Source: Fragilaria crotonensis (lineage: Eukaryota; Bacillariophyta; Fragilariophyceae; Fragilariales; Fragilariaceae). From it: 64,000 nucleotides of DNA. Position 1 is the stretch's first letter. Each line of letters starts with the position of its first letter. The stretch lies in the NCBI GenBank assembly GCA_022925895.1, contig JAKSYS010000130.1, positions 1 to 64,000 of the forward strand, written 5' to 3'. Shown in pieces: positions 44,414 to 55,657 of this stretch. The translations under genes were made by a program, and so were the position numbers. A model generated the notes under the pieces. The model ran no database searches, was not told the origin of the DNA, and worked only from the letters and a program-made list of their open reading frames with translations.

Positions 44414-45395
44414 TCAGGAGGGAAGGAGTATCTCTTTCTGGGAATTCGAATTTGGATCGTATCGTTGAAGAGTATTCAAAACATAGCGGTGCTGGTCGAG
44501 GGTGTAGCTTGAGTCGGAATGTTTGTGGATACGCATTTGTAGGAACCATTGCGCAGGGCCGAGGAATTTGACATCAAAGCGATTGCGGACGGAATCTTCA
44601 AATTGTTTTTCGATGGAATCGTTGCTTCCAGCGTAGAGCATATCGTCGACGAAAAATAGTAGGCGGAGCCATTGATTGTGTTTGTCGTATCGGACAAAAT
44701 AGGACGGTTCGGAAGGAGACTGAATAAAGCCTTGGGAGTAGAGCCATTCCGAAAATTCAATGTTCCAATATTTGCCGGAGTAGACGAGACCGTAGATTCC
44801 TTTGTTCAGTAACATTGGGAGCCAAAGAATTTAGCGTATTCAGGGAAGTGATAGGCGTATTCCAATGGCAGTTTCACAAGTGGCGAATAACTTTGGCTTG
44901 GAGGTAGGCACCAATGAAGTCAGCACTCTTGACACTTCTTCTGGATGCACAGATGGTTGCAATGAATAGCTTGACCCCTCTTGCAGATGCACAGGGTGAC
45001 CAGGTGTCTTCATACATGAGTGGTTCAACAGGTATAGGTTTTGGAGTGCCAGGTGAAGAGGTAGCAGATTCAGCAATTTCTTGACGTTGTTCAAGGAGTC
45101 GTTGTTGGTTGATGGCTTTAACTCTTTTCAGGAGACGTTTCTCCAGGTCGCCACGGGCGACAAGGCGAGCTTTTAGTTTGTCAAGTTTTCCAGATGCAGT
45201 TTGTTTTGCTTTGAGCACAAGTTTGACTGGGATAATGAGTTCATCTTTGTGTGGGGTTTGTCCAAGGATGAAGGTATCATGGTCAATGAGGTTCTTGATT
45301 TCCATTTTGATGGCATGTAACCAAGCGTTGCGGACATCATCATCAAGTTTGAGGACAGCTTTCAGAGATTGTGGTTCTGGAAGGTATTTGTCCAC
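44414..45395 (-). pseudogene. Reverse transcriptase part of the large Copia element
   Basis: The RT begins near 45395 (AWLHAIKMEIKNLIDHDTF; LDKLKARLVARGD). YGLVYSGKYW and the active-site box FFVDDMLYAGS (about 44645) follow. Fossil part; the region is interrupted. Confidence 0.78.
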
Positions 45396-45821
45396 AGGTT
45401 CCTGGGGGTTGGCTTGTGAATTGTTGCTGGGAGGTTGTCAATTGTCATCATGGCAGAGTGAATGGGATCAATAGTTGGTAGATCTTCATTGCATTCTTGG
45501 AAGTAGATGGTCATCATCTTGTGGAGTTGGGAATGATGTTGTTGATGGGTGACAAAGTTGATTTGATGTGGTGTGGGTGGTGTTGGACCATGTTGGATGA
45601 TTGCTTCATTGTAATGGTCAGCATGGGTTGGGTTAGGCATGGTTCCAGGTGGTTGTTCATCAGTATTGTCATCAGTTGATTCAGGGATGGCAGTCAGGGA
45701 GGGCAGTGGATTTGTGTCATCAATGAAGGTTGATGGTGGATTGCCAAGGTTGGCTGCAGATCCAGTTTGGTGAAAAGTAGATGGTTCAGAGTTTTCAGGA
45801 GTGTTGCAGAGTCCATTTGGG

Positions 45822-47783
45822 TTAAATGGGAGCGGATGGGGACGGCTCCAGCGAAGGGTTTGGAATCAAAACATAGAGCTGAATTGAAGTCTTCATCAAA
45901 GTAGGCATCGCGGGTGATGACAAGGCTTTGGGGTTGGTCAGGGAGTAGACTAGCCAGCCTGCGGAGTTGTCAGGAAACCGAGGAAAATTCCGAGAGGCTC
46001 GTTGGAGTTGTTGCTTGTATGTGATAAGCTTGTTGCGGAAAGTTGGTTCATAGCGTTTGAAGAAGGTAGGACATCCAAAGACACGAAAGTTGGCAATGGA
46101 AGGCTTGCGTTGGAAGCTGTATTGATAGGGAGTTGTTGGGTTGCCATCTTGATCAATAACATTCTTGGCAGGGCAGACATTTAGGATTTGAACTGCATAG
46201 GCATGGGCATGATGGAAGAAGGCACCTCCAAGTCTTGCATTGTTGAGGAGAATGTTGGCAGTGTTGTGGACTTCACGCCATTTTGCTTCACAAATACCAT
46301 TCATTTCTTGATGTTCAGGGGCTGCAGCTTCAACTTTGATACCAAGTGAGGTGCATTCAGAGATGAATTTTGTTGATGTAAAAGCAGATCCAGCATCAGT
46401 GCGGATGAAACGGACGGATTGGGTGCGGCCAAGTAGTTCTGTATCAGTCAGCCATTGCTTCAGAGCAATAAGGATGGAAGTTGTGCTTTCAGTTGGAAGA
46501 CCAATCCAACCTGTTAGTTTGCCTGGGGTTGTGACAATAAACAGATAGGCTGAGTAGTTGGAATTGGTGGTGAGACCATAGCGGAAAGGATTGCGCATAA
46601 GGTCAAGATGAAGGCGATGGAAGGGTTCTGTGCCTTGGCGTTGAGGCGTTTTGTTTCTGGCGCGTTTTTGACTGATGGAAATGCGGAGAGGCCAGGAGTT
46701 GTGGTCAACAGTAGGTGTGAGTACATGATCATTCCATGTTTGGTGAAGGGATCCAACCATGAGATTTCGAAAATTGCGGTAAGCAAGTCGTCGATAAATC
46801 AGTTCCAAAGGTAAGGCAGTGACTGAGCGGCGTTGATCAGTGTCAATGGGGGTTGTAGTGTCATCAAAGTGTTGCTCTTCTGGTTCAGAGTCAAGGTCAA
46901 AGGGAACTTTGGGGTTGGAAGTGGTTGAAAAGGCTTGGTGTGGATTTGGTGCTTCTCTGGTGATAATTGGCCAAGTGTAGGTGGAGCCATTTGGGAGTTG
47001 AATGGTGGTAGCTCTGTTCTTGATCAGGACACTGAAATTTTGAGTGCATGATAGAGCAGTCAGGGAGAGTAGTCTGTGACTTAGGCCTTCAACAAAGTAG
47101 ACATCAGTGAGACCTAGGATGGATTTGAGGCCATCATCAGTGGTGAAGTGACATTCAGTTGTGCCTTTGTGGGTAGACATCTTGGTGCTGCCATCAGCTA
47201 GGGAGATTGGGACACTGCAGGGTTCAACATCACTGAGGTCGCTGAAAAGTGGTGTGTAATGGCTGGTAGCACCACTGTCAGGTAGCCAGTTTGCAAGGAG
47301 TGGGGGACCAAATCTTTGGTATGGTGATTGGGGGTCATCAGGGAAATAAGCTGTGGCTCCAGAGTTGGGAGGAGCATGGTTGGCAGTTGGAAGATAATCT
47401 CTATCAAGTAGAGGTTGATTGATAGGCATCTGAGGTAGAGTGGGATTGGGCCATGGGATGTTGTCTTGTTGATCATCAAGTTGATCAAGGGAGGAAGCTT
47501 TGAAAGCTTGGTGATGGTATCTTGAATGATTTTGGGAGTCTTGACTAGAGTCAGTAACAAAGTAAGCGCGTTGTTGATTGCGAGGAGCAGCGTTTTCATT
47601 GTTGGTTGAACGTTGCGGGTTGGATGCGCGATTGTTTTGGTTGGATCTTGGGTTGGTACAGTTGCGCGAATAGTGGCCGAGGCGTCCGCAGTTATTGCAG
47701 ACGATGGTAGCTGCGTTGGATGCAGAGTTGCGCGATTGATTGATGTTAGATCCATTGGGTGATGGTCGTTGATTTGGATTCAA
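45822..47783 (-). CDS. Gag zinc knuckle, protease and integrase part of the large Copia element
   Basis: About 650 residues open. CCHC zinc knuckle CNNCGRLGHYSRNC (about 47660-47700), aspartic protease motif LPDSGATSHYT (about 47255-47290), a GAG-pre-integrase-like region, then the integrase core with RTDAGSAF and QEMNGICEAKW. The order is that of Copia Pol. Fossil part. Confidence 0.85.
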   Translation of the reverse strand: MNPNQRPSPNGSNINQSRNSASNAATIVCNNCGRLGHYSRNCTNPRSNQNNRASNPQRSTNNENAAPRNQQRAYFVTDSSQDSQNHSRYHHQAFKASSLDQLDDQQDNIPWPNPTLPQMPINQPLLDRDYLPTANHAPPNSGATAYFPDDPQSPYQRFGPPLLANWLPDSGATSHYTPLFSDLSDVEPCSVPISLADGSTKMSTHKGTTECHFTTDDGLKSILGLTDVYFVEGLSHRLLSLTALSCTQNFSVLIKNRATTIQLPNGSTYTWPIITREAPNPHQAFSTTSNPKVPFDLDSEPEEQHFDDTTTPIDTDQRRSVTALPLELIYRRLAYRNFRNLMVGSLHQTWNDHVLTPTVDHNSWPLRISISQKRARNKTPQRQGTEPFHRLHLDLMRNPFRYGLTTNSNYSAYLFIVTTPGKLTGWIGLPTESTTSILIALKQWLTDTELLGRTQSVRFIRTDAGSAFTSTKFISECTSLGIKVEAAAPEHQEMNGICEAKWREVHNTANILLNNARLGGAFFHHAHAYAVQILNVCPAKNVIDQDGNPTTPYQYSFQRKPSIANFRVFGCPTFFKRYEPTFRNKLITYKQQLQRASRNFPRFPDNSAGWLVYSLTNPKALSSPAMPTLMKTSIQLYVLIPNPSLEPSPSAPI

Positions 47784-48201
47784 CGTTGGTCGGAAAGGTG
47801 GTCGATTGTTCCGTTGGGGTTGGTTGGATGGGCGAGGCGAAGGAGGTGGTGGGCGACGTTGATTCGGGTTGTTGAAAGGTGGTCGCGAAGGATTTGTAGG
47901 AGGTCGGAACGGGCGCGAATGGTTTTGCGGTGGTCTCGGTGGATGACTTCTGTTTTGATTGTTGCCATTAGGGTTTGAATATGGGCGAAGGATGGAGCTG
48001 AAAGCTTGTTGTTGACGTTGTGTGAAAACACGATGGGTAGTTTGGGGTGGCGCGATTGAAAATGGTGAGATTGTTGACGGGTAGAATGTGCGTGCTGATT
48101 GTAGTTGCGTTGATTCTGAGACGGTAGTGTGAGACCACGGGATTCGTCAATGTTGAGGAGATGGCTCTCAAGTTCGGCGAATGGTGGCAGAGCTTCGTCG
48201 T

Positions 48202-48633
48202 TTAGTTCAGCTCGACGGATATCGGCGTCGAAGCGTTGATAAGATGCGGCGTAAAAGGAGTGCTTCCACCACGAACGGTGCGTTTGATGAGTTCGGCGTC
48301 GGTGTTGGGGATTCCAGCATGATAGCAGTCGCGCGTAAGGATGCGGATGCGGTTAAGGTAAGAGGTGGCGACTTCATGATGTGGTTGTTTGATGGAACAA
48401 AAGGCTTCGCGAGTTCGCTCGACGTGATCAGGAGTTAGCGGTGCACAATGGCGTCGTAGAGTAAGAATCGCGGTGCGGGCGTCTGGTGGGCCATCAATGA
48501 TGTGTTTTTGGCAAGGGTCGCAGACGTTTGTAAAGATCAGGTTGTAAAGTGCGGTGCCGACAAATGGGTGTGAATAAGAGACTTGTTTCGGCCAAAGATC
48601 AAAGACTTGGCGCGTCCACGGGAAATGTTGCAA
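48202..48633 (-). pseudogene. Gag capsid-like part of the large Copia element
   Basis: About 140 residues containing ARTAILTLRRHCAPLTPDHV and VATSYLNRIRILTRDCYHAG, similar to the Copia gag (UBN2-type) helical domain. It lies upstream of the zinc knuckle. Confidence 0.65.
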
Positions 48634-49205
48634 ACAATTCGAAGGTTGTCGATGAAGGTGTTAAAATGGCGGCGGCGTGCGAAGGTCGGTTGGGTAAGCC
48701 AATTTGCGAAGGTTTGCATTTTGGCGTACTTCAAAGCGTCTTGGTTAGATCTTCAATTGGGGATAAGTGAAGTCGGTTCGCGTGGAGGATGTGAGTGCGT
48801 CAGGCGATGTCTGCTGGATGTGTTTTGGCTCTTGCTCTGAGTCATGATCGGTGTCGTCGTCAAAGAAGGTGTCGACAGTTGGTGGGTATGCAAAGGTGGC
48901 ATGGGTCGCCTGGCGCGGAGTTGGGCGTGCGGAAGCGAGTTTTTGAGTTTCTGGAGGAGTTTGGTGATCATTTTCAGAATTGGCCGTTTTTTGTGTAGAT
49001 TTGGTAGGTTTCGTATTGGGAGGTTGAATAATTTTGCTTTGTTGAGTTTGGGGTTGCGAAAGATTTTGTGACGGATTTGGTGGTTGAGGGTTCGAATTCC
49101 GGGGTGGTAAGTTTTTGGAAGGTATAATTTTGGGCGTCGTCGAAAAAGTTGTTGAAATCGGAGGTTGTGGGTTCGAGTCGGTTGTGGCCGGATCGTGAGG
49201 TAATT

Positions 49206-50714
49206 TTACGTTTTTGGCGTGAGAATGCCTGAAAATGCATCGGAAATGCGTTGAAGAGGGCCAGAAGTATGTTTTGCAGTTGGAGGTGAATTCGAGGGTG
49301 TTTTGGCTTGTGAACTGCTTGTTTCGGGCAAGTTTGGTGGTGAAATCGTGAGATTTTGTTGCGTTCCGGGTAGTTGTTGAGTTTCTTGTGTGTAATCGGT
49401 GTACGTGGTTTCTGCGTCGGAAATTAGCTGTTGGGAGTGAGTTTCCGTGCTGTTCGCATCGTTTTGCGTTGGATTTTCGCTGGTAGTGTCACTTTGTGTG
49501 GGATTTTCGCTGTCGGGGTCGTCGTGCGCGAAAACTGTAGTTTCAGGTTCGTTTGCTGCAAGATTTTCGTTTTGTGGGTCGTTTTGTGCAGAAATTTCGT
49601 GCTGGGGGTCCGGGGTTCGAGTCGGATCGGAAAATAAAGCGGAACGGCGAGTTTTTACAGCAAGACATGCGAAATGTGGTCCAGAAAATGTAGTTTTATC
49701 CTGTTGGAAGGTAATTATGTTGTTACTTGTAACTAATTCCATCTGATTGGGACAGCCTAGGCTATCACAGATAGAAAAAGGTAAGTAACCAGCATAACAA
49801 CCAGGATAAGACAGACATTGTAGACTAGACTCACCATTGTAGCCATTGGCTGAAAAGGGTGAATCAGGTCCCATTTGATCAATGAATGGAAACTCAGGAT
49901 GAGACTCTTTCTCATTATAATAATAAGAAAGATGATTGTTGAAAAGTTGGATCTCAGGGTCACGGAGGGCATCAATGAGATGTGGCAATGCCCAGGCTTG
50001 ATAGATGGATTCCTCAAGTGGACCAGTTGTGAAAACTGGTATCATGCGAATAGCCAAGGAAAAGGGGACCGTTTTGGGATCGCGAGCGACGTGATACTTA
50101 CTGGAATCAGGGTGGCGACGCAGGTTAGCGGCGCTGGTTGGAATCCAGTCGGGGTCGCCAATGTGATAGGAAAGAATTGGTTTGGCAAGTTGGGCTTTGA
50201 ACAAAGCTTGGACTGACAATCTGTTGTAGGGTTCTCCATCTCTGTTGCTGATGATTGGTTGTTGATCATGGTTGAAAGTGGTGGGGAAGATTCCTGCTCT
50301 TGCTGTAGGTTTAGCAATCTCAGTTGATGAACCATTAGAGTAGGAGTTGGACGCAAGTGGGGAGCCTTGGAACATGATAACGTGGGGAGGAGGATGGTTC
50401 CTGGGGAGAATGCCGGTCGGGTCCTTTGGATTCACAAGTTGCGCAACTCGGTAGAGGATATACTCGAAGTGCGGAAGGAAGTCAATCGAGAAGTTGATGC
50501 CGTTGGTAGGGACTGGAGTGAGGTCAGAGTAGACATCCATGTAGTAGGTTTCCTCATTTGCTTCAGTTGGTTGCAGGGTAAACAGTTGGAGGAAGTCCAG
50601 AGGTTGGCAGACCACATAGTTGATTGCAAGTGTGTCATCATTGACATCATCAAGATCCAATTGAACAAGGGAGGGCCTGGTAATCATGGGGAAGCAGGTT
50701 GCAAAGTTGGACAA
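49206..50714 (-). CDS. Unrecognised open frame in the 5' region of the large Copia element
   Basis: 502 residues between the 5' LTR and gag. An ordered part (LVQLDLDDVNDDTLAINYV; SYPGCYAGYLPFSICDSLGC) is followed by a Ser/Thr/Asn/Gln-rich tail. No family is recognised. Not part of a standard Copia element. Confidence 0.5.
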   Translation of the reverse strand: MSNFATCFPMITRPSLVQLDLDDVNDDTLAINYVVCQPLDFLQLFTLQPTEANEETYYMDVYSDLTPVPTNGINFSIDFLPHFEYILYRVAQLVNPKDPTGILPRNHPPPHVIMFQGSPLASNSYSNGSSTEIAKPTARAGIFPTTFNHDQQPIISNRDGEPYNRLSVQALFKAQLAKPILSYHIGDPDWIPTSAANLRRHPDSSKYHVARDPKTVPFSLAIRMIPVFTTGPLEESIYQAWALPHLIDALRDPEIQLFNNHLSYYYNEKESHPEFPFIDQMGPDSPFSANGYNGESSLQCLSYPGCYAGYLPFSICDSLGCPNQMELVTSNNIITFQQDKTTFSGPHFACLAVKTRRSALFSDPTRTPDPQHEISAQNDPQNENLAANEPETTVFAHDDPDSENPTQSDTTSENPTQNDANSTETHSQQLISDAETTYTDYTQETQQLPGTQQNLTISPPNLPETSSSQAKTPSNSPPTAKHTSGPLQRISDAFSGILTPKT

Positions 50715-52193
50715 GAATAGATCTGCAGGTGGAAGGTTGCCAATATGGAAGCGGTTGTTGGATAATTCTGGTTCCCTGATCGTCGTCGCGTCTTGCGATT
50801 AATGAGACCATGTTCGAATAAGGCAAGGCGGATGATTGTCTGGGCAGTTCGCAAGGCAATCGATCGTTGTTCCTCGTCGTCCAATCGAAAAGAATTCGTG
50901 TATGCGACAAGATAGGGATTCGCGCGCGCGAAATTCAAGTCCACGCGAAACATTTTCCGGTAGCGTTTCAATCCGCGATAAGGAATGCAAAGGTAGGGAA
51001 AGATCGGCTTCAAAGAAGGCATGGTTAGCAAAGCGGGGAGCGTCCGAAAAGTAGTGGTATCAGGAACAAACTTAGAGCGGCGGCGGTAGACTTGATATCT
51101 TTGCGATCTGGAACAAGTGTTTCGGGTAGAGGTCGTGTTGGCGAAAACCGTGTCGGTGGTAGGTGCTGTGGCGGTGGTGGGTTATGTAGTAGAGTCGGAG
51201 CGCGTAGATGAGTCCGACAGCACATGTCGTTTCCATCGGGCAGTAGGGAGGGTTTTCGTAGAAGTCGCGGGTGATGTCGTAGTATTTATCCGGGATGCCG
51301 AAGGTCAAAGGAGCGTTGTTCGTCTGTGTGAAATGCTGGGTTAGCAAGTTGGTAGCGCGGTTCAGAGTGTGAATCATGCCGAGTAGGTAGAACTTGTCGT
51401 CGCGGGAATACAGAGGAGTTAGGACTTGGCATCTGGTGTCTGAGAGTGATGTGGCGCGATATAGGCTTCATGTCGGATGACGTGATGTCGCGAATGTGAT
51501 GAACTTCCGGTGGAGCGGCGAAAGTTGAGACAGAAAGCTGCAATAGTGGTGCTGATTTCGATGCAAAGCGGTAGGTCGCGTAGATGGATGGTACCATTCA
51601 GTGGGTCGTCCAGCGTAGCTTCTGAGAACATCAAGGCCGACGATGGATGGTGAGCTGGGTCCTGGAACATTGCATAAGGGCGGTGGTGAACTGGGGCAAG
51701 AGGATTCAAATGCCTTAGGGGTGGTTCAGGAAAAAGTGGGGGTAGCATCCGGACTGGTTGTTGAATTGTTGTGTCGGGTAGCTCATTAAGTGCCTCCAAA
51801 ATTGGGTTAGTTGCACTTTCTTCCACAAATTCCTCTTCAATGCTTTCAATGATCATGGGTTCTGGCATGATTTCAACTTCTGGTAAGACTTCAGGGTCAG
51901 GAACAGGGTCAGAAGCAGGGTAAAGTTAACAGATGGCTTAGTTGGTGAATTATCACTGGGGAGTAATAATTTTCACCAACATCAGCACAATCAGAGTCAG
52001 GGAAGAGGGTAAATCTTCCAATTTGATAGGAACAGGATGCTGGACACTCAAGGAAGTGGAGGAAAGGCTGGGATCAGTGGGATTGTGGGCTCTGTAGGCA
52101 CACTGGGGTGGACTGGATTGGATCGCCGTACCGTCCACGACAGTAAACTCGACAGTATCATCATCATCACAGTACGATTCCAAGGCCTTTTCT

Positions 52194-53714
52194 TCAGCAG
52201 TTAGGGGCCGCGTGGTGCAAAGTGGACAAAGGGTCGATATCAAACGAGTCATCGGTAGGCGAAGCGGGCTGGGAAAATGGTCGAGTGGATGCGTCATCGG
52301 CAGAATGGTCATTGACGTTGGGACGCGGGGACGGTGTCTCAGGATAACACGGACTGTAAATACGGCGGTTGTCGGGGGACTGTGGCGCTGACGCGAAGGG
52401 AGTTTGGACGGAATCCGGAGTTTCGGCACAAAAATTACGAGTCCCGAGTTCAGCACTGCGGTCATGACACGTCATAGTTTTCGTTCGCGAGGCTGCAGAG
52501 TTGTCGACGTCCACCAATACGCGCGGGGGCGAGGGAAAATTTTGAACAGTCATTTCTCGAGAACCATCTGTCGGAATTCGCTCAAATTTGGCCAGGATGT
52601 CGACCATACGGTGTGCTGGCGGCACGGAGTGTGAGTTTCGTTGCCCGATTACGCTGCGAACGAGGATGAGCAAATCAAGAATGGGCATCAACTGTTCATC
52701 TCCAGTCATCTTGATGGCAATTATGACAAGGTCTTCAAGGTCCTCATGATGCTGTAGAAAGCCAGTAAACTCAGTGAGGGTTGGAGCATAACCGAAGGAA
52801 GCAATTCTGTGGGTAAAAGTGGCGATTTCTGACTCCAGGCCAGGATGACTGGGGTGGATGAGTGTGGGAGGTTCTTTGGATTCTCCCTGGCACTGTTGTT
52901 GCTTTCTGGCTGAGGGAGGCTGATGCTTTGATGGTGAAGGGTGGAATGGAAGGTTGAAAAGATGAGCAAAGAGACAGTCATGGAGATCTTTGCAGGTCTT
53001 CTGAAGGGTGGTGAAGCCAGATGGATTCATGCACCCGGGAGCTTGAAAAATTGGATTGTGAGCAGGTTGGGCAAAGTTGGTCAAGGTGGTAACTTTTGCG
53101 GTAGGAATGCTTGGAGTGTTGGCTCTGGACTTGTAGGTGAGCGTGGGAGGCGAATTTGGAGCTTTCTGGGGCGTTTTCAAGTCGTTCGTATCATCGGTGA
53201 GATCGATTACGTTGTGTTTGTTGGGGTTAGTGCGGCGCTTGGCGGCAGTAGTAGTGTGCTCCTCTGTAGTAATAACATCAGTAGGTCCAATGTTATTGCT
53301 CATAACATTGGTAGATGCAGCAGGTAAGGTAGTTGGACCGTTTTTGTTTGTAGTTTCGCCCATTTTGTTGTAGGAGTTGCCCATGGTAGTTGTGGTTGTA
53401 GTGGTCTGCATCTTTGCAGCCTTCTTGGTGGTAGAAGTAGCCCTGTGGCTAACTTTAGTGTCCTGCTGTGGTGGAGCTGCAAAAGCCTGCTGCTTGCGCT
53501 CGTCGGGGTGGAGGTTGCGATCCTCTTCAATAATATCATCGATGTCGTCGGAGGTTAACTTGCAGACGTCAAAATAGGCGGGACCTTTCTCAGAGGTGCG
53601 CCTCTTCTTCTTGTTGTTTGGGAGATCCTGATCGTCATCAGGGTAGTGGTTGGAGAAGGGATGTAACGGACACGGGAGGGCTTGGATTTCTTCGGAGATC
53701 CATAGGCTAGGCAC
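52194..53714 (-). CDS. Unrecognised open frame next to the 5' LTR of the large Copia element
   Basis: 506 residues, low complexity in the first third (basic KKKRRTSEKG and Thr-rich runs), then a helical middle (DLEDLVIIAIKMTGDEQLM; LLILVRSVIGQRN) and a Ser/Pro-rich end. No family recognised. It belongs to the element by position between the LTRs. Confidence 0.45.
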   Translation of the reverse strand: MPSLWISEEIQALPCPLHPFSNHYPDDDQDLPNNKKKRRTSEKGPAYFDVCKLTSDDIDDIIEEDRNLHPDERKQQAFAAPPQQDTKVSHRATSTTKKAAKMQTTTTTTTMGNSYNKMGETTNKNGPTTLPAASTNVMSNNIGPTDVITTEEHTTTAAKRRTNPNKHNVIDLTDDTNDLKTPQKAPNSPPTLTYKSRANTPSIPTAKVTTLTNFAQPAHNPIFQAPGCMNPSGFTTLQKTCKDLHDCLFAHLFNLPFHPSPSKHQPPSARKQQQCQGESKEPPTLIHPSHPGLESEIATFTHRIASFGYAPTLTEFTGFLQHHEDLEDLVIIAIKMTGDEQLMPILDLLILVRSVIGQRNSHSVPPAHRMVDILAKFERIPTDGSREMTVQNFPSPPRVLVDVDNSAASRTKTMTCHDRSAELGTRNFCAETPDSVQTPFASAPQSPDNRRIYSPCYPETPSPRPNVNDHSADDASTRPFSQPASPTDDSFDIDPLSTLHHAAPNC

Positions 53715-54067
53715 CTTTGTAGAGGCGGGATGGGTGGGCGTGTCAGGAGGGACAGGAGATGCGCCGAGTTCGGCGGGGTAGTCGACGTTAGCGTCGAACG
53801 CGTCAGGGTTATCGCCTTTGGGGCGGACCTAGAGGGCGAGGGGCAAGGGAGGGCGGAGGTAAGTTCTGCATGGTGGACTTAAAAGTTCTGTTGCCTTCAA
53901 GGGTGAGTTTAAATCCGTTGCTGGCGAATCCAAAGGCGAGGAAATTAATAGCAGTTAAGCGTAGGTTCTTAACGGCCGTAGGTAGATTCGACCAATGATC
54001 GGAGACATTGGTCGAGTATTTTCCTCGACGGTAGAGCCTTGGACCGGTGGTACGAGGCGAGCAACCA

Positions 54068-54666
54068 TGACAGTATTCGTGTGATCGGTACGCGAGTACT
54101 GGCCGACGGTAGACTTAAGGTTAGTAGGACCTAGAAGTCTGCCGTCGGACTTGACGGAGAGGAAGCGAACGTGACGGATCGTCCAGCTTTGGGCGTAGGA
54201 GTCCTGAAGATGTGGACCATGATGGTAGATTTGTTGTTACAAATATGTAGAAGATGTAGAACTAAGTAGTAAAGGCCTTTACTGTTTTTGGTTTGTGGAA
54301 ATTATAAGTTAAAATGTAGATGAAAAATGAAAGTGAGATCTCCAATATTAGTTGGAGTCTCACAAAAGTTATGTTGCTTTAATCCCACTTGTTGAGTGGT
54401 GTTTGAGTTATGAATCCCATAGTAAAAGTTGTGTTGTCAATAAAATTGACAACATAACAGATTTGAATACTTAGGGAAACTCAGGGCAACATGATTTAAA
54501 TTCCTTGTGTGGTCGCGGGATCCAGAGTTCTGATTCGCAGAACTACTGGCACGAGTCACGGACAGACGAAGGAAAATAAAGGACTGTCTACCGTATTACC
54601 GTATGGTATTTAACCTTACAGTAATTACGAGTGACAGTGTGACAGAGTGACAGTAGATCTCTAACA
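54068..54666 (-). repeat. LTR (5' LTR on the minus strand) of the large Copia element
   Basis: Direct repeat of 42953-43550; flanked on the outside by CTGTT. Confidence 0.95.
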
Positions 54667-54671
54667 CTGTT

Positions 54672-55657
54672 TAATACAATATATGGTATAATACAGTAAA
54701 ATACAGTATAATACCACCTCCATTTCAATAAGTTGTTGAATCCAATTCGATAACAGATACTCGGAGTTCGGAGTACTAGCTAGTAGCTAGAGTAGTACTT
54801 GCAGCTAAGGATAAAAAACATGGACACTTGGACGACTAAAATTCCAGTGCGAATTTTTTATGAAACGGTGCGGCATGCGGCACATATCATCGAGTCAATT
54901 GTCCACTGCTCCGAATGTTCGTGTATGCAAGTTGAGCACTACTGGTGCTATAGTACAAGTGCTTCTTGGTACTAGGTACTGTACAGTGCGCGAAAACCAT
55001 TGGATTGTCCGAGTTGCTACTATGAAACCAGTACAGTACCTGGTACTTGTACAGAGTCGAATCCTGAAAACCCAGTCTTGGTTCACGAGTCAGACGAGGC
55101 AGAAAGTGTGACAAAAGAGTCGTGATGAATGTGATGATTCACAGATCCGCGATGCTTTCACATCTTGCTGCCGCCAGTTGCAGTCCATCGCGAATGCATG
55201 CAAACGCAAACACAGATTCAAAAAGATAAAGCAGATACTCGTACTGTACATGGTAATATACGGAATAGAACAAAACTCACAAGAAGTTGACACGATGAAC
55301 GAATGGCACGATATGATAAAACACGCAAGTTTCCAGCACGACGCGTTTCCGAATGGACAAGCGTTTACTAGAGTATTATTCTTTGGCTCATAAAACTAAA
55401 CATCTCACTTCACAAATACGGGTCGAAGCCTAACTCATAACAAGGTACATTCCAATGGTTCGCACATTATTCACTGTGTCGTCGTGTCGTAACAACGTTG
55501 TGTTTCACTGATGGCTTGTATCTGTAGCATTACCACGGCCGGCCTGCTTGTCGCACCACAACTAGCTTCTCACTCACTCCCAACTCCATTCCCAACCTCC
55601 TGCCCCTATCGCCATGTAAAACAAACAAACCAGCAAGCATGAATTCTCGTTCTCTTG
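54672..55657. other. Spacer upstream of the chitinase
   Basis: About 1 kb without a recognised gene. GTAC-rich palindromic words at 54960-55055 resemble those in other spacers of the window. It should include the chitinase promoter and perhaps a first exon. Confidence 0.5.

Larger units (their letters stand above)
42953..54666 (-). mobile_element. Large young Ty1/Copia LTR retrotransposon
   Basis: 11.7 kb with 598- and 599-base LTRs that differ at only about five positions, so the insertion is recent. A 5-base target duplication, CTGTT, is at 42948-42952 and 54667-54671. On the minus strand, a primer-binding-like site TGGTTGCTCGCCTCG follows the 5' LTR and the purine tract AAGAGGGG precedes the 3' LTR. 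Gag, protease, integrase, RT and RNase H are present in Copia order, with an extra ~5 kb of coding-like sequence before gag. The internal frame is not continuous; it looks broken in several places, although some junctions might reflect recoding or splicing known in LTR elements. Confidence 0.93.
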
